DNA of 64,000 nt from NCBI GenBank assembly GCA_037178625.1, contig CM074145.1, positions 868,001 to 932,000 on the forward strand, read 5' to 3'. This DNA is from Skeletonema tropicum. Lineage: Eukaryota > Bacillariophyta > Thalassiosirophyceae > Thalassiosirales > Thalassiosiraceae. Under the pieces are notes generated by a model. It saw only the letters and a list, made by a program, of their open reading frames with translations, did not search any database and was not told the origin of the DNA. The translations under genes and the position numbers were made by a program. Shown one piece after another: positions 1 to 9,683 of the stretch (the stretch's first letter is position 1; every line of letters begins with the position of its first letter).

Positions 1-293
1 ATGGCACGACGACCCTAAATGGCATAATAATTCGAAATTTGATAAATCTTCCTGTCTGAATCTCTATACTGAATCTATCTCAGTCAAAAAACTTCTTTTT
101 TGCGTTTGGCATGCCTCTTTAAAGTTGTTAGTGGTTACCAGCCATCGTGTCCACGGACCTGATCATAACTGCACCTGCACCGTGAATGCAGTGCCTTTGT
201 TGATGGATATAAGCAAACGTAGGCAGGGTTGCTCTTAAAGTCTGAACAATCATCATTTTTCAAGTTGTTGAGATGTGAAAACGATGGCGAAAT

Positions 294-565
294 GTGTGTC
301 CTACAAGTCCGGAGAAAATCCCGAGAGTGGTGGAAGAAGAGCATACGTACACGGTTGAATTTGCTCAAGTTCTTTACATGGTAGGAACGCCAGTCGTCCT
401 TCATGGACTAGAGAAAGCTGCCCATCTCAACGGGGCGTTTGGTGATGTAAGAGACTATTGTTTTCGGCCAGTCGCTGCGTGGTGCATTTGGAAGGCAACG
501 CCAGGAAGCCCGTCAAAGTCAAACATAAGAATTTACGAGTCGTCTTCGAACTACCAGATTTGTAG
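294..565 (+). pseudogene. Small fragment with a GLxKAAHLNG motif, frameshifted
   Basis: An open frame from 294 reads VVLHGLEKAAHLNGAFGDVRDY, then turns to nonsense. Adding one T at the T4 run (461-464) gives a coherent continuation (FSASRCVVHLEGN... ending RVVFELPDL) to a TAG at 563-565. The 'hGL.kAaHLNG..G.v.dy' pattern followed by a 'grc.V.l' strand is one I associate with a short beta-barrel-like module in many uncharacterised diatom proteins. That assignment is recall, not a search. The true start could lie further 5', outside the window. It is either a partial gene with one sequencing indel or a decayed copy. Confidence 0.45.
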
Positions 566-700
566 AACCTGGACTGAAATGAATTGGTCCACTTTCATGT
601 ACGTAAAAGTAAGAATCAATAGTCTTTACTTCTTTACCCAACATCACCTCATTGTGGTGAATATATTATGATTGTTACTCCTTCAGATTTGGTACTTCTT

Positions 701-2407
701 TCACTCTGATTCAGCATCCTTCTTGCCCCTAGTAGCCAAAATCCTACCCAAGAAACAAGACGAACGAAACAGCTGGAACAACGCAAAGCAAATCCAAACC
801 TGAGAGACAGGTCCTCCACCGCTACGTATCCTCCTTAATACTGGAGGCAATAGCGCCGTACTAACAAAGTACACCCCAGCCAAATATGTCAACTCCTTAC
901 GAGCAATCAATGCACCCTCTGACACAGCAACAGGAGCAGTGAGAGAGACTCCCGCAGCCAAGATTAGCGCGAGTGGCTTGGCAGCTGCTTGAACTGCAGC
1001 ATCTTTCGTCACAATACCAGGTGCATATGCCACGATCGATCCAACAATCGAGGCAATCAACGCTCCAACAGCCAAACCAACCTTCTCCAATCGGAACACA
1101 AACTTTTCCGACGCCGCTTTCCATTCTGCGATATCCGCTTTCCTTCCCCGTTCTTCCTTTGGTAGCACCGTGTACGTTGGTAAAAATGCCTGCGCAATTT
1201 GTGATATAACCTCCAAGAATGGCGAAGCAAAGAAGAACAGCGACAGGGCAATTTGATGTGCTGCCAAGGTTGCCGGTTGTCCAGGAAGACCTGCCGCGGC
1301 ATTCGTCATGAAGCCAAATGCAGAGATTTTACCCAAAATCAATGTCAATACCGGTGCAGCGAACTTGAGGAATGTTCGAGCAGTGATTTCATCTGGTTCA
1401 CGATTTGTCATCCAACGGGGGAGCAATCCCAATGAAGAGCCCTTTGATAACAACCTCTTTCGTGCTGCTGGGATCATGGCAGCTGTTCCAGCCAGTTGAG
1501 CACACAATGTGGCAATTGCAGCTCCTTTCAATCCCATGTGGAACCTGTTCACCAACAGATAGTCACCGGAAACATTTACAATTGTTGAGTAAAGAATTGA
1601 CACAAGTGGAGTAACAGAATCCTTGGCCCCCAAAAGAGCTGCCTGCAACACTCCCCCAAGCAAAGATGTGGGCATGGACAATGCACGAATTTGCACATAT
1701 TCATGTGCCGCGTCTAATAACCCCGGTGAATTAGCAGCCTCTTCCCCAATGTAAAGGGCAATCAAGGGACGTGCCACAGCCAGCAAAAAGAACATGAGAC
1801 CAATACCCGAATACAAGCTAGTCTTGGCAGCAGTTCTAACTACTCCCTCCCCAGGCTTTTCTTCGACACCACTTCTATTGGATTTATTCTTTGTGTTGTC
1901 CACTGCACCCTTCGCCAGGGCACTAGCATACAAATTGGTAGTTGCCACATTCAAAAAAGCGAATAAATACAAGCTACCATCAATGAATGTGGTGGCTGGT
2001 CCCAGGGCTGCTAGTTGGGCGGCACTTCCGGCACCACCTACAGCTCCGGCTTTGGCGGAGAGGCCAATGAAGGATGTGTCAACGAGGGAGAGGAGAGGGC
2101 CGGAGATCCAGAGGGCGAGACAGGGGAAGTAGAATTTGATGAGGGATAGGTTCGATGCTGGTGGTGGCGGCGGGATGGTGTTGGTTGTGGAGGAAGAAGC
2201 TCCAGCACGAAGTTGTAGAGCTGCGGCAGATGACCTTGTCTTGTGAATGTTTTGCAAATCGATGGATTTGTGGTGTGATGACGACGGTCTTCGCAGTGAT
2301 CGTTGTGTATGTGTGTTACTTTGGATGTTGTGGGAGGCGAAGGCGCAGCTTTGGCCGGTTGCCAGCGCCAAGAGGAAGGCGATTGCCGGAGCTGGAATGA
2401 TCGTCAT
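701..2407 (-). CDS. Plastid-type MATE family efflux transporter
   Basis: A single-exon 568-aa protein of the multidrug and toxic compound extrusion (MATE/DinF-like) family, which exports organic solutes by H+ or Na+ antiport across about 12 helices. The N-terminus (residues 1-24) is a hydrophobic signal peptide ending SCAF|ASHN, which resembles the diatom ASAFAP plastid presequence with Phe at +1. It is followed by a Ser/Thr/Arg/His-rich stretch to about residue 75. The MATE core starts near [28 protein letters not shown], typical of the first MATE helix. Later family-like stretches include [28 protein letters not shown] and [14 protein letters not shown]. Length fits plant chloroplast MATE proteins of the EDS5/DinF type. 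Substrate unknown. Plastid envelope location is an inference from the presequence. Confidence 0.88.
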   Translation of the reverse strand: MTIIPAPAIAFLLALATGQSCAFASHNIQSNTHTQRSLRRPSSSHHKSIDLQNIHKTRSSAAALQLRAGASSSTTNTIPPPPPASNLSLIKFYFPCLALWISGPLLSLVDTSFIGLSAKAGAVGGAGSAAQLAALGPATTFIDGSLYLFAFLNVATTNLYASALAKGAVDNTKNKSNRSGVEEKPGEGVVRTAAKTSLYSGIGLMFFLLAVARPLIALYIGEEAANSPGLLDAAHEYVQIRALSMPTSLLGGVLQAALLGAKDSVTPLVSILYSTIVNVSGDYLLVNRFHMGLKGAAIATLCAQLAGTAAMIPAARKRLLSKGSSLGLLPRWMTNREPDEITARTFLKFAAPVLTLILGKISAFGFMTNAAAGLPGQPATLAAHQIALSLFFFASPFLEVISQIAQAFLPTYTVLPKEERGRKADIAEWKAASEKFVFRLEKVGLAVGALIASIVGSIVAYAPGIVTKDAAVQAAAKPLALILAAGVSLTAPVAVSEGALIARKELTYLAGVYFVSTALLPPVLRRIRSGGGPVSQVWICFALFQLFRSSCFLGRILATRGKKDAESE

Positions 2408-2806
2408 CGTGCTGTTATGACTACAATACTACTTCTATGGATTGTAGCGATAATGCAACATTTACCTAATATAATTTCCTAAGTGATAAGTGATATGATG
2501 AATCTCTTTGATTGCAATGATGTCAATCTGTGTCAATCAACAATCAACGCGATCGATCGGCATTTTTTTCAAAGATGACGTTTGTGTGAGACGTTTGTGC
2601 ACCGATAAAATTACACGCGTCTTTTTTCCGTCGCCAAATCGCCAACACTTTCACTTCCTTGCACATTCACTATTATTGTATCCAACCAATCGATCAAGTC
2701 TGCTGATGGAAGGCAACCTCATGGCTTGGTTGTTTAGTGCTCTACTCTAGCGGTAAAGAGTTGTTCAATATCTTTGCAAAGCTACTAATACACGCTATTA
2801 TTTCCT

Positions 2807-3989
2807 TTAGAATTCTTCTACTGAACCCTCCTCTCTTTCCCACCGGGACACTAAATCAATTTTGAATGTTGCCAATTTGACACCAAAATGAACCAGTATT
2901 TTGCACTGCTCTACACTAAGTTCTTTGCCTTCTTTACATACCTCCCATTCTTCCCGTCCTCCAATGAAAGCGACCCGCCCATTCTTAACCTCCACAGGCA
3001 AGCCCAACTTACGAAATTGTTCGACCATGCTAACAGGATGGGTCTCCACCTGCTCCTTTGTCAAACTAACCGACCGAGGGGCAATCGCTCCCGCTCGTGC
3101 AAAGTCCTCTACTGCCAACTTGGCAAAGTACTCCTCTACTTCAGAGGCACTCTGAGTGGTGCACAGAACTCCGACAGATCCAGATAGGACCTTGGATAAC
3201 TTGTGAAGGTTATCTGAATATTCATCTTCGGGGCCACGCCCAAGCGCTATTTGCAGTAATTTATTCTTGCCTAGGAATATTCTTCCAACGGTGTCACTGC
3301 TACTATCATTCTCATCACTCATGCTGTTCTTATTACCGCTTGAGCCACGGAAGTGGAGGCGTACATCCTTGAAGTGGTTGGAACGCATATTTTCGTAGGA
3401 GAAGAGGTATACTCGATCATTTGCATCGATTGCCTCACGGACCATGTCGATGTAATTGGTTTTGTGATCCCTTGTTTTCTTGGCAGTTTTGGTGAGTGCC
3501 ACTATAACGTTGATGTGTGTAAATGATGATGGGAACATTAAGTGCAACGTTAGATAAACATGATGAGTAAATAAATACATATCAATTCAATGATAAAAGA
3601 TGTGCATTCTACGGTTATCTCCCAACACGCCATTGCACCAGGGCGCTAAAAGTAATACATCATACCAACTACGCCGAAGCGCAATCAGAACAATCCATCA
3701 CATCGTCCAGGAGTGGGAATGTAGAAACCAAAATTACCACAGCCATACCAAATAAATGATAGGGGGCTATATTTTTCGATATTGAGCTTTTAGCCAAATG
3801 CTTGTGCCTCATGGGGACTTACTCTCAAAGGAGAGAGATAGTTTTCAGTGCAAGATCGGCAGGTGGAGACCGCTAAACATACGTGTCTTTACTGTGGATG
3901 CACGCGCGCAGTTCCGAGCTCGTGGTGTAGAGAACAATAAGTGACAAAAGAAGAAACGCACCTCTTTGAGCTCGTTTGGACTTTGGCAT
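2807..3989 (-). CDS. MRTO4: mRNA turnover protein 4 homologue (ribosome assembly factor)
   Basis: Two exons on the minus strand. Exon 1 (3989-3962) encodes [16 protein letters not shown]...TATAG intron (3961-3502, 460 bp) joins in phase to [16 protein letters not shown]... (3501-2807), giving 240 aa. The joined N-terminus matches the MPKSKR..V.LTKT signature of Mrt4, which the unspliced frame lacks (it starts with an unrelated MYLFTHH). Mrt4 is the nucleolar paralogue of ribosomal stalk protein uL10/P0. It holds the P0 site on pre-60S particles until replaced. Family marks: [26 protein letters not shown], the VGVLCT strand and the C-terminal [12 protein letters not shown]. The acidic P-stalk tail is absent, as expected for Mrt4. 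The intron is several times longer than others here and no element was recognised in it. Confidence 0.9.
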
Positions 3990-4335
3990 GGTAGAATTAT
4001 ATGTATGATGTTGTTAGTGACAATGAAGTGATGAAGATAATGGTAAGATCGCGACGAAGAGGGTGCTTATTTTGAGCAAAAAATAATGAAAGTGAGATCA
4101 GTGGCGGCGAAGAAGGCGCACGCAAAAAGTGATTGGCTGGGGCAAAATCGAAGGCCAGGCCACTGTGGGTGGAAACCAGGCCAAATAAAAATGAGAATAT
4201 CTAGCTACTCCTACCAGGTACGTACCAGGTACAGTAAGGATGATAACCGCTTTCTTGGACTGTCGGGTTAACTCCTAACATTTACTTTTCTTTTTTGTTG
4301 GGGTTAACTCTCTTAGAGGCTTTTAATAAGAAAAG
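3990..4335. other. Intergenic, no gene seen
   Basis: This is the upstream side of MRTO4 and probably holds its promoter. Only short meaningless frames are present. No RNA gene or clear repeat was seen before the foldback repeats that begin at 4336. Confidence 0.5.
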
Positions 4336-4410
4336 GAGTGTACCGAAAAAAAGAGACGTCTCTTAAAAATTTAAAGAGACGTCTCTTTTTACTTAGGGTA
4401 TTTAGGTACA
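4336..4410. repeat. Foldback repeat with palindromic AAGAGACGTCTCTT
   Basis: Two copies of the self-complementary AAGAGACGTCTC motif (near 4350-4364 and 4374-4388) lie between GTGTACC (4338) and GGTACAC (4405-4411), giving a small inverted-repeat unit. The same motif recurs at 4846-4900 and at 8972-8985. The stretch from GTGTAC through CTCTT at 4338-4364 is inverted at 8972-8998 with one mismatch in 27, so this could also be one end of a larger structure enclosing the membrane protein gene. Confidence 0.6.
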
Positions 4411-4413
4411 CAT

Positions 4414-4454
4414 CCCTAACCCTGACCCTAAAGTGACCCTAACCTATCCCTAAC
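4414..4454 (+). repeat. Degenerate CCCTAA telomere-like repeat
   Basis: The stretch reads CCCTAA CCCTGA CCCTAA, then AGTGA, CCCTAA, CCTAT, CCCTAA. This is a short degenerate array of the TTAGGG-complement telomere unit. It sits directly beside the foldback repeat. An interstitial telomere-like patch can mark an old chromosome end or telomerase-mediated repair. Which one applies here cannot be told from the sequence. Confidence 0.6.
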
Positions 4455-4845
4455 ACTCGTCCCCAGATGATTACACCAACAAACAACAATATAAGAACCC
4501 ATGATATTGTAATCCAACGCTACAATCATAATCATGACGACATTAATGCTCAAAGGTGTATTTAATCGACGGTTTAGCTGAATCTGTGCAAGTATGCATT
4601 GGTAGTTTTTGCATATCTCTGTGAATATATGAACTATGACCATCAGTCCTGGTTTAAAAAGTACACCTTTGCAAGGGCTATCGAGACGAAAAGCACCGGA
4701 AGAAGCTGTCATCCTTGGTGGCAACCACCGGCAGCACGAATAATATTATATCAAGTTCTTGATCCGCTTGCATTTTATGTGTGGGCATATGTGTGAGAAA
4801 GGGGGGAGTATTTCAGGGGAAGCCCCCTACAAGAAAAATGGCGCC

Positions 4846-4900
4846 AACAGAAACGTCTCTTCAAAATTTTTTAAGAGACGTTTCTTCTCAGAAACGTCTC
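4846..4900. repeat. Second cluster of AAGAGACGTTTC/GAAACGTCTC foldbacks
   Basis: GAAACGTCTCTT, then AAGAGACGTTTC, then GAAACGTCTCTTAA follow each other within 55 bp and can pair with each other. The cluster directly abuts the TTAA end of the element starting at 4901. Confidence 0.55.
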
Positions 4901-6524
4901 TTAAGGTGGAACAGAACTAACTTCAAGTACTATTCCTAACGTACAATCGCTTTTTTGGCCGTACGTAGAGGCACGATTCCTATCGTTGCCTCAAATTCGC
5001 TAATCGGTACCACTTACCACTCAAACCCACCCTCCAAATAATATATCATCTTTTATGTACACCCTCACCATGATGTCATCCACTCCTAGGGCCACAGTTA
5101 TGCACAACTAATAAATACACCTATGATACTAGGCTTATCCGATCGTATACATCATAATCTAAGCGACAACGTCGGCAAAACTCAGTTGATGTATCGAAAA
5201 TGAAGAAAATAACGTCGCCATAAATGGCATAAAATCCACAACTTTTACCTCCTTTCATCCCTCCCACGGACGTTAACGTGATGATATACATATAAGGAGA
5301 GGGTTTCCTCGCATCAAATCGATAAATGATATATGGGGGACGTCTTTTGATACTTGGGCTGTTCATAAACATCACCTAATACATGATCAAGCGAATTCTA
5401 TTGATGAGAAACAATCTATTTTCCTTCCCAGAGTGTATACAATAATCTACCTTATGAAGAGCCACCATCTGCAAATGAGTGGTTATCCATGAGTCCTACG
5501 ATCATATAATTGCAATATAAGACTTTTTTGTGTTGGTGATTCATCATGTTAGAGTTTAATATCAGATAAACTATGTTATTATTTGTTATTATTTTATGAA
5601 AATTATTATAAATGTAATACTTGATAAATATGATGTTTCTCTCAACATACATTAGTAATATTATTCCCACGGATGCATACTATCATGATAATGATGTATT
5701 GATGTTTCTTTGATCGATATCTACGCCGTTTGAATTAATTGTCAGTTGATTGTTGTGTTCGACGGAAACGAATTTTTATATATTTTCTGTAACGTGTAGG
5801 CGACGTCGTGTGGACCTTATCTACCGCTCCAGAGTGCTAAGCCGTCGTCTATAACCATATTAGAGTCGAGGGAGCGGGTTGGTTGCCTTCATCAGTGGTT
5901 TATTGTATCTTCTTATTGCACAGCAGTGCGGATAATAAAAAATATGAAAAATATGTCGACACAGAGTTACCGCCCTTCATTCCGACAAAATCGGGCGATC
6001 GAGCGGCTACCAAGACACTGTCGCTTCCCTATGGACATATAACGCTGGTAGGTGCGTCGTGGTGGCATCGTAAATGGTGATAACGATGATTACCCGAGGC
6101 ATTAGTCGACAACATCAGTTGCATCGACCAATTTCCGTTACGTTGTGGGCATGGCTATTCTCTCCTACAGTAAGTCGTACCAAGCGACAATTTTGTTGCA
6201 GCCGATCTACAAATAGGCTTGTCTAGCAAATATCTCATTATTGTCGCTTGGTAGAATGGCGATTTTGTGCTAATAGGCAGTCCACAATGGCATCATGGTG
6301 GTTGTGTCTTTGGCCGTTTGTGGTTGGTGAATGTCAGAGAAAGTGTGAAGAAGCAAACGGCCACTTTTCCTGCCCGTGGGCAAAAAGGTTGATGCGTGAC
6401 TTGATTTGGCCGAATTTGTTTTCGCACGGGGGTATATTAATTCCTATTGTAGGTCTACGGAGGCATCTTCACTAGATAAACAGCTACTTTTACTAGGCAA
6501 AAAGTTAGTTCTGTTCCACCTTAA
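4901..6524. mobile_element. TTAA-flanked terminal-inverted-repeat element, non-autonomous
   Basis: TTAA followed by GGTGGAACAGAACTAAC at 4901-4921 is exactly inverted at 6504-6524 (GTTAGTTCTGTTCCACC then TTAA). The 1.62-kb interior has no convincing ORF; the only frames are short and AT-rich. TTAA duplications are typical of piggyBac-type insertions, but the terminal repeat starts GGT rather than the usual CCC, so the superfamily is open. The last 116 bp recur exactly at 8848-8963. Confidence 0.55.
6409..6524 (+). repeat. 116-bp exact direct repeat, copy 1
   Basis: This segment begins GCCGAATTTGTTTTCGCACG and ends GTTCCACCTTAA. I compared it base by base with 8848-8963 and found no difference. 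The pair flanks the gene at 6952-8613. A diverged third relative lies inverted near 29288-29330 (shared core around TACAATAGGAATT). Confidence 0.9.
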
Positions 6525-6951
6525 CCAGAACTTCCCTCTCGAGTCGACGTGGTGTTCCTTCATTCCGTCCATCAACGGCCGCCGGCCAATGATCGAGCGA
6601 CCGATGACCGAACACATTATCACGAAATGCTCCTAAAATAGATACGCATCTGAATCTTCACCGACCTTCAACATCAGAAATTTTGCGGGAGAGAAAAAAA
6701 ACTCCGCGAAATCCGAATGTTTTCTCGCGACCCGCCAAGTTTAGCAAGACTCGGCTTCTATCGGCATGAACGGAAGAAACCACACATCATGCCGACAAAT
6801 ATGGCCACTACTCTGGAAATCCGGAAGTGCACTACTCAATCCACCACTATTTCATCTTAAACCCGTTCAGGATAGACGCCCTCTTGCTGCACTAGAGAGT
6901 CGCTGCTGCATAAGTACACGAGTTGTTGTTGCTGCTGTTCCAATCATCATC

Positions 6952-8613
6952 ATGATGAACCTCTTATCATCAACTTTCTTCCTTCTCACATCGGCCACCG
7001 CCGCCATCCACTCATCTCCATCCTCCTCATCCACTAGAACGTACATCCGACGAATGGAGGAGTTCACACCAAAATCCAATGATGATCCCGATAGTATCAA
7101 TTTCAATTTCTCCATCCAGTCAAGTAGACCTCCTGCAAACGCACAACGTGTTGCCGACGTCTTGGAATCTTTCGGATCGACCTTATTTGAGGAAAGTGCA
7201 GCGTATGGTCATCGATTCATATCGTTTGAAGTTGATCCCCTCACCACCACAAGTGTATCGGTGGCTGTTGCACGAGGGAGCTGGAGACACTTGGAAGAAG
7301 AAGAAGTAAAAAAGCATTCTTCGTCCTATGAGGCGGAGCTCATACTTGATAAGAGCTTTGACCTTTCTGCGTCTGATGTGGATGAGGAGGAAGTGAAGCA
7401 ATTCTTTCTGAATGGAGTTGTTGGTTTAGACTTGGAGGGTTTTTTGGGTGAATGGGCGGCAGTTGGGTACATTCCTGTTGCCACTGATGCAATGGAAGTC
7501 GTTACCACTGATAATGCGGTGGAGGAGGAAGTTGTTCCGGAGGAGAAAGAACCCGCCACCATTCCTGCCGCCGATCCCGAGGTAGTATCAGCTGTTCCTG
7601 CGACACTAAATCCAAATGCTGCTACAGTTATTGCCGAGTCAACAACCGTTGATGTTGATGGAAGTACTGGCGAAATCAACAGAAATGTGTTGGGCATCTT
7701 CTTTGCAGTAGTTGGTGGATGTTTGGTTGCCTTCCTCTTTGTTGCGTTTGTCCAGGGTCGTAAGAGACGGCAGAATAATACTGCTGCTGAGACTAGTGTG
7801 GATCACATTGGTGATGTAAATGTGTGTGAAGTTGAAAACGAGAAACCAAAGGTCACAGTTGGCAAGTGGGCTGCTGGACTATTAACCGGCAAGTCGTCCA
7901 ATAATGAAAACAGTAGTTCATCTCCCGCCGCCGCAGCAACACCGGTGAATGAGATTGACAAGGTCCTAGCAGAATTGCACGACTCTGAAGATAGTAGTTT
8001 CGTCTCGGTAGGATCTAGTGGCGAAGATGGATCCCACTTCAGTGGCTACACCGGCATGACGGGGATTTCTGATTTGAATTATCAACCGAAAAGTAAGGCA
8101 ACAAGTAAGGGGACTGATTCATCTAAATTGGAAAAGGTGGAGGAGGTGAAGACATCCATCTCATTTTTAGACAAGTCAAGGGGAAGTCTTCTTCGAAACA
8201 CAAGTTTGAATAGGAAAAAAGAGTCTTTCGAGAGTGATCCAAGTGATTCAAAGGGGAGTAGTAGAACATCTCAAAGTATGAGGAAAGAAGAGTCGTTTGA
8301 GAGTGACTACCGTGACAAATCTGCCATGGCCACTCTGAATCTCAAGAAGGATATGCTAAATGCCGACGTGGGAGAGGATGAAAAGACACGAACAATGTCA
8401 GCCCAACAGAATTCTGAAATGTTGGCTCAACAGCGACAGGTAGACAAGGTGAGAGCAGCGACTGTCAAGACGAAGAAGAGAATGAAGAGTATTGGTTCAA
8501 CCCCCAAAAGTAGCCAGTCGTCTACCCCCAATAGGGATGTCGAACGTGATCATTTATTACCTTCTCCAGTTGTGAAGAGTGATGATGTTAATGTGGGCTA
8601 TGAAATCGTGTAG
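6952..8613 (+). CDS. Putative type I membrane protein, function unknown
   Basis: An uninterrupted frame runs from 6766, but I prefer the Met at 6952, where a clean signal peptide begins (MMNLLSSTFFLLTSATA). That gives 553 aa. Order of parts: signal peptide; an acidic extracytoplasmic region of about 220 aa containing TLFEESAAYGHRFISFEVDPL; an Ala/Val/Glu/Thr-rich linker; one transmembrane helix encoded near 7684-7750 (VLGIFFAVVGGCLVAFLFVAFV) stopped by QGRKRRQ; and a cytoplasmic tail of about 280 aa rich in Ser, Lys and Asp, with repeated K(E)ESFESD motifs. No enzymatic domain was recognised. The gene sits between two copies of a 116-bp repeat and inside inverted foldback repeats. Diatom cell-surface or silicalemma-type proteins have this topology, but that is only an analogy. 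Confidence 0.75.
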   Translation: MMNLLSSTFFLLTSATAAIHSSPSSSSTRTYIRRMEEFTPKSNDDPDSINFNFSIQSSRPPANAQRVADVLESFGSTLFEESAAYGHRFISFEVDPLTTTSVSVAVARGSWRHLEEEEVKKHSSSYEAELILDKSFDLSASDVDEEEVKQFFLNGVVGLDLEGFLGEWAAVGYIPVATDAMEVVTTDNAVEEEVVPEEKEPATIPAADPEVVSAVPATLNPNAATVIAESTTVDVDGSTGEINRNVLGIFFAVVGGCLVAFLFVAFVQGRKRRQNNTAAETSVDHIGDVNVCEVENEKPKVTVGKWAAGLLTGKSSNNENSSSSPAAAATPVNEIDKVLAELHDSEDSSFVSVGSSGEDGSHFSGYTGMTGISDLNYQPKSKATSKGTDSSKLEKVEEVKTSISFLDKSRGSLLRNTSLNRKKESFESDPSDSKGSSRTSQSMRKEESFESDYRDKSAMATLNLKKDMLNADVGEDEKTRTMSAQQNSEMLAQQRQVDKVRAATVKTKKRMKSIGSTPKSSQSSTPNRDVERDHLLPSPVVKSDDVNVGYEIV

Positions 8614-8847
8614 ATTTGTAGGCACACATTTGCACGCTTCATTATTTGTATAGATCAAAGATTGGATAAATAGATACTAGGTCAGACTTTATAATTGAAT
8701 TAATATTTAGGATCTGATTATTTCTACCAATTGTTCAACCCATTAACTACCCCGTCAGTCTTTTCTGTCTTCCGCCTGTCTTTGTAAACTTTCAACGCCT
8801 CCTTACGCTTCATTATATCATTCCCTGCCGTTTCGGCTAACTCATTC

Positions 8848-8963
8848 GCCGAATTTGTTTTCGCACGGGGGTATATTAATTCCTATTGTAGGTCTACGGA
8901 GGCATCTTCACTAGATAAACAGCTACTTTTACTAGGCAAAAAGTTAGTTCTGTTCCACCTTAA
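8848..8963 (+). repeat. 116-bp exact direct repeat, copy 2
   Basis: Identical to 6409-6524, including the terminal GGTGGAACAGAACTAAC inverted-repeat end and TTAA. No matching opposite end lies between it and the gene upstream, so it looks like a solo end of the TTAA-type element or a segmental copy. Confidence 0.9.
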
Positions 8964-8971
8964 AAATAACA

Positions 8972-8999
8972 AAGAGACGTCTCTTTTTTTCTGTACACC
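8972..8999 (-). repeat. Inverted partner of the 4338 foldback end
   Basis: Read on the minus strand, this matches 4338-4364 with one mismatch in 27 (GTGTAC, then A7, then GAGACGTCTCTT). Together they bracket 4.3-9.0 kb. Confidence 0.6.
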
Positions 9000-9683
9000 C
9001 TAAAAGAAAAGGAAAGGCCTATGCAAATCGATCCAGAAGAATGCGAACCAGGTAATGCGAACCTAATTCACAATACCGAAGAGCAGATGGAAAATGTCAC
9101 AACGTTTGTACGTATTGCTATACATAGTAGAAGATGAGTAGTGAATAAAATAATCTATCTATCTAGCATAGATACTCCTACTACATACGAGGCAACGATT
9201 CTCCGTTTTTGAAAACCCGAGCCGCGTCAAGCCTGACCGGGATAGCGGGTATGTGGGTGAGCCCACAACATATCTGGTGTGGGCTGAGGTCTTCACAGGA
9301 GATTTTGGGTCATTTTGAGGGTATGTTTTGTCAATTGACGGGTATTTTGAGCTGCTTTATACCCGATTTTCCACAGTTTTGGGGCCCATGTGGGCGCCGC
9401 CAACAAGAGAGTACCAAAAGCGCCCGCTCTCCCTGTACTTAGCCCCGCCCAATCCAAGGCTCTCCCTTTCCCTTTAGCTAAGTAGGTCACGTGTTCCTCA
9501 CCCATGCCATTGCGTCAGAAATTGAAGGAAAAAAAGTAACACAACACACGACCGACCACTTCTTGCTTCTATCTTGCCCCATTTACTTCTGTTGTTTGGT
9601 TGCCCAGAAGTCATTCCTATTGTAGATTCAAAGAAAAAGAATACTGACGAAGAAGTATAAGTATAGTTGTCTGTGATAAAAAA
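9000..9683. other. Intergenic, probable promoter of the ABCG gene
   Basis: No coding frame is convincing. A short hairpin-capable stretch (GAGCCCACA ... TGTGGGCTG) is near 9258-9286. Nothing else was recognised. Confidence 0.5.

Noticed and set aside
5452..5670. AT-rich open frame inside the TTAA element
   Set aside because: Low-complexity Asn/Ile/Tyr composition expected from AT-rich DNA. Not a transposase.
7326..7697. Ser/Thr-rich open frame antisense to the membrane protein gene
   Set aside because: It is the complement of a Glu/Val/Ala-rich coding stretch and has no motif.
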